This document shows positions 62,605 to 64,000 of a DNA stretch of 64,000 nucleotides, one piece after another; position 1 is the stretch's first letter; each line of letters starts with the position of its first letter. This DNA comes from Todiramphus chloris collaris (taxonomy: Eukaryota > Chordata > Aves > Coraciiformes > Alcedinidae): positions 2,427,318 through 2,491,317 of the forward strand of contig JANVCC010000152.1 of assembly GCA_025345505.1 (NCBI GenBank), in the 5' to 3' direction. The translations under genes and the position numbers were made by a program. The notes beneath the pieces were generated by a model. It worked only from the letters and a program-made list of their open reading frames with translations, was not told the DNA's origin and did no database searches.

Positions 62605-64000
62605 CTGTGAAAAAAGAATGATATTTGATTGTCAATAACTGTTGAAAAATATGCTTCCATCGACAGGAGAAATACATTCATTTTTCAAACACTCAAGGGG
62701 AAAAAATCTATATGAAGCTGTATCAGACACAGATTTCTTGACATCTGTCAAGCATTTTCTTTCTCATTGCAGCCATTATGACTTTCTGACTAACAATGAA
62801 TCTTTAAAGAAAAATGCTGTGAGAAAAGTAACTGAAAAACAGTTAGCTGTGTATCTACAGTTACCATGCTACATTTATTACAGTGAATAAAAAAAAAAAA
62901 CCCCAACCTTCCTAAAGAATAACTATTTGTCTTATGATTAAGTGCTTCAATGAATAATTTGCATTTGACTGAAATCTTTCCATGAAAAACCTCATTAAAG
63001 ATTTTGGAGTTCTCAAACAATTAATGGGATAGGATGCTGATTACTTCCACGCCAAGAATACTTGACAAAGGAGGTTATTTCTGTAATAACTACTTGTATA
63101 CATAATGATTTCCAAATGTAATCATTCTAATGCATTAAAGGTTTTTCACTACAATTTCATCAATTTGTTCCATGCTCAAATTGAGTCTTTAAAATAAAGT
63201 ACCCTTTTACATGATCAAGATATATTTTTTTTTTTTTTTAAGCAATGTGCTTTCACAAATGATTAACCTCTTGTGAGATTTATACCAAGGAAAGAAAATG
63301 AAACATTTCCAGAGTTCCCTCAAGAAAAGCAATGCATATCTTCTATAAACGGAGCTTAGTCTTTTATATTGTTCTCACTAGAGATTTAAAGGGCAGATAT
63401 GAGCTTTCTGTCATACAAAACATTTTTTTTTGTAAAGGAAAATGCATCATGTGTTTGTTTTGTGATAGATTCTGACAAGCACAAAGGGGCTAACTTCACC
63501 TCAAGATAAAACTTGTTCTGGAGACAACACCAGTGGACAAAGTCATTCTCAAGAATTCCTTGTCTCTTAAGATATGGGAAGACAAGAAAATAAATACTCC
63601 CTCGATTACCTGTTATATTTATTTATGTAATGAGATCAGCCAAGCATCTAACCACAAATCCATGATGACTATAAATACTTCAAAAACCCATCAGCAATAT
63701 CTTACATCTACATTACACCTCTTGTCCCACAAGGCTTCGACAGCTCCTCATACGCTGTCACCTTTTCCTTGGAGGAATAACACTAGCTATTTCGGTGACA
63801 AGGGGAGAAATATTACTTGAAGTAATGGGATAAAATGAACAAAGGAAAGTCCACTCTGCTTCCAGTATTTCAGACTCATTATGAGATCTATTAGACCACA
63901 GAAGCAACACCCATGGGGAGGTCACAGAAACCAGAATGGGTTATTACAATTACACGAAGAACCTGGTGCTGGCAAAAGGCTGAAAAGCCAAAACAACTGG
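62605..64000 (-). other. FAT3: Intron upstream of the 62-nt exon (partial)
   Basis: About 1.4 kb of AT-rich sequence with a poly-T run near 63225-63240. I looked for the preceding cadherin exon, which should end in a phase-1 G before a GT donor, and did not find it here. Confidence 0.7.

Overview
The window looks like avian nuclear DNA. It is AT-rich and gene-poor, and it carries CR1 non-LTR retrotransposon fragments that end in the ATTCTRTG octamer tails characteristic of birds (other sauropsids are possible). Apart from repeats, the only gene I can support is the middle of one very large gene on the minus strand. It is a Fat-family atypical cadherin, best matched to FAT3. Neither gene end is present: there is no promoter, start codon, stop codon, transmembrane segment or 3' UTR.

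Seven internal exons are visible. In transcript order (high to low coordinate) they are 62604-62543 (62 nt), 35155-34841 (315 nt), 32891-32681 (211 nt), 22990-22851 (140 nt), 13173-12898 (276 nt), 11363-11153 (211 nt) and the giant exon 7662-3589 (4074 nt). All have AG/GT borders, and the splice phases chain without a break (1-0, 0-0, 0-1, 1-0, 0-0, 0-1, 1-1). Joined, they give 5289 nt, about 1763 codons of uninterrupted extracellular cadherin repeats. There are seventeen repeat-to-repeat linkers; eleven have DxND-type calcium linkers and six do not.

The rest is intron. The largest intron, about 27.4 kb between the 62-nt and 315-nt exons, holds three CR1 insertion sites. One of these is a nested pair, with an antisense CR1 inside a sense CR1 that still shows the end of a reverse-transcriptase frame. 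Other intron content includes a short CR1 tail at 25.2 kb, a TTTTC/CCCTT pyrimidine microsatellite broken by a 10-N gap at 16.2 kb, an A-homopolymer broken by a 100-N gap at 27.7 kb, a G-quadruplex-type G-run next to one 5' splice site, and an 88-bp near-perfect hairpin at 61.1 kb.

I found no second protein-coding gene, RNA gene, CRISPR array or new multi-gene system. The findings are mostly modest structural observations within a giant-gene locus.
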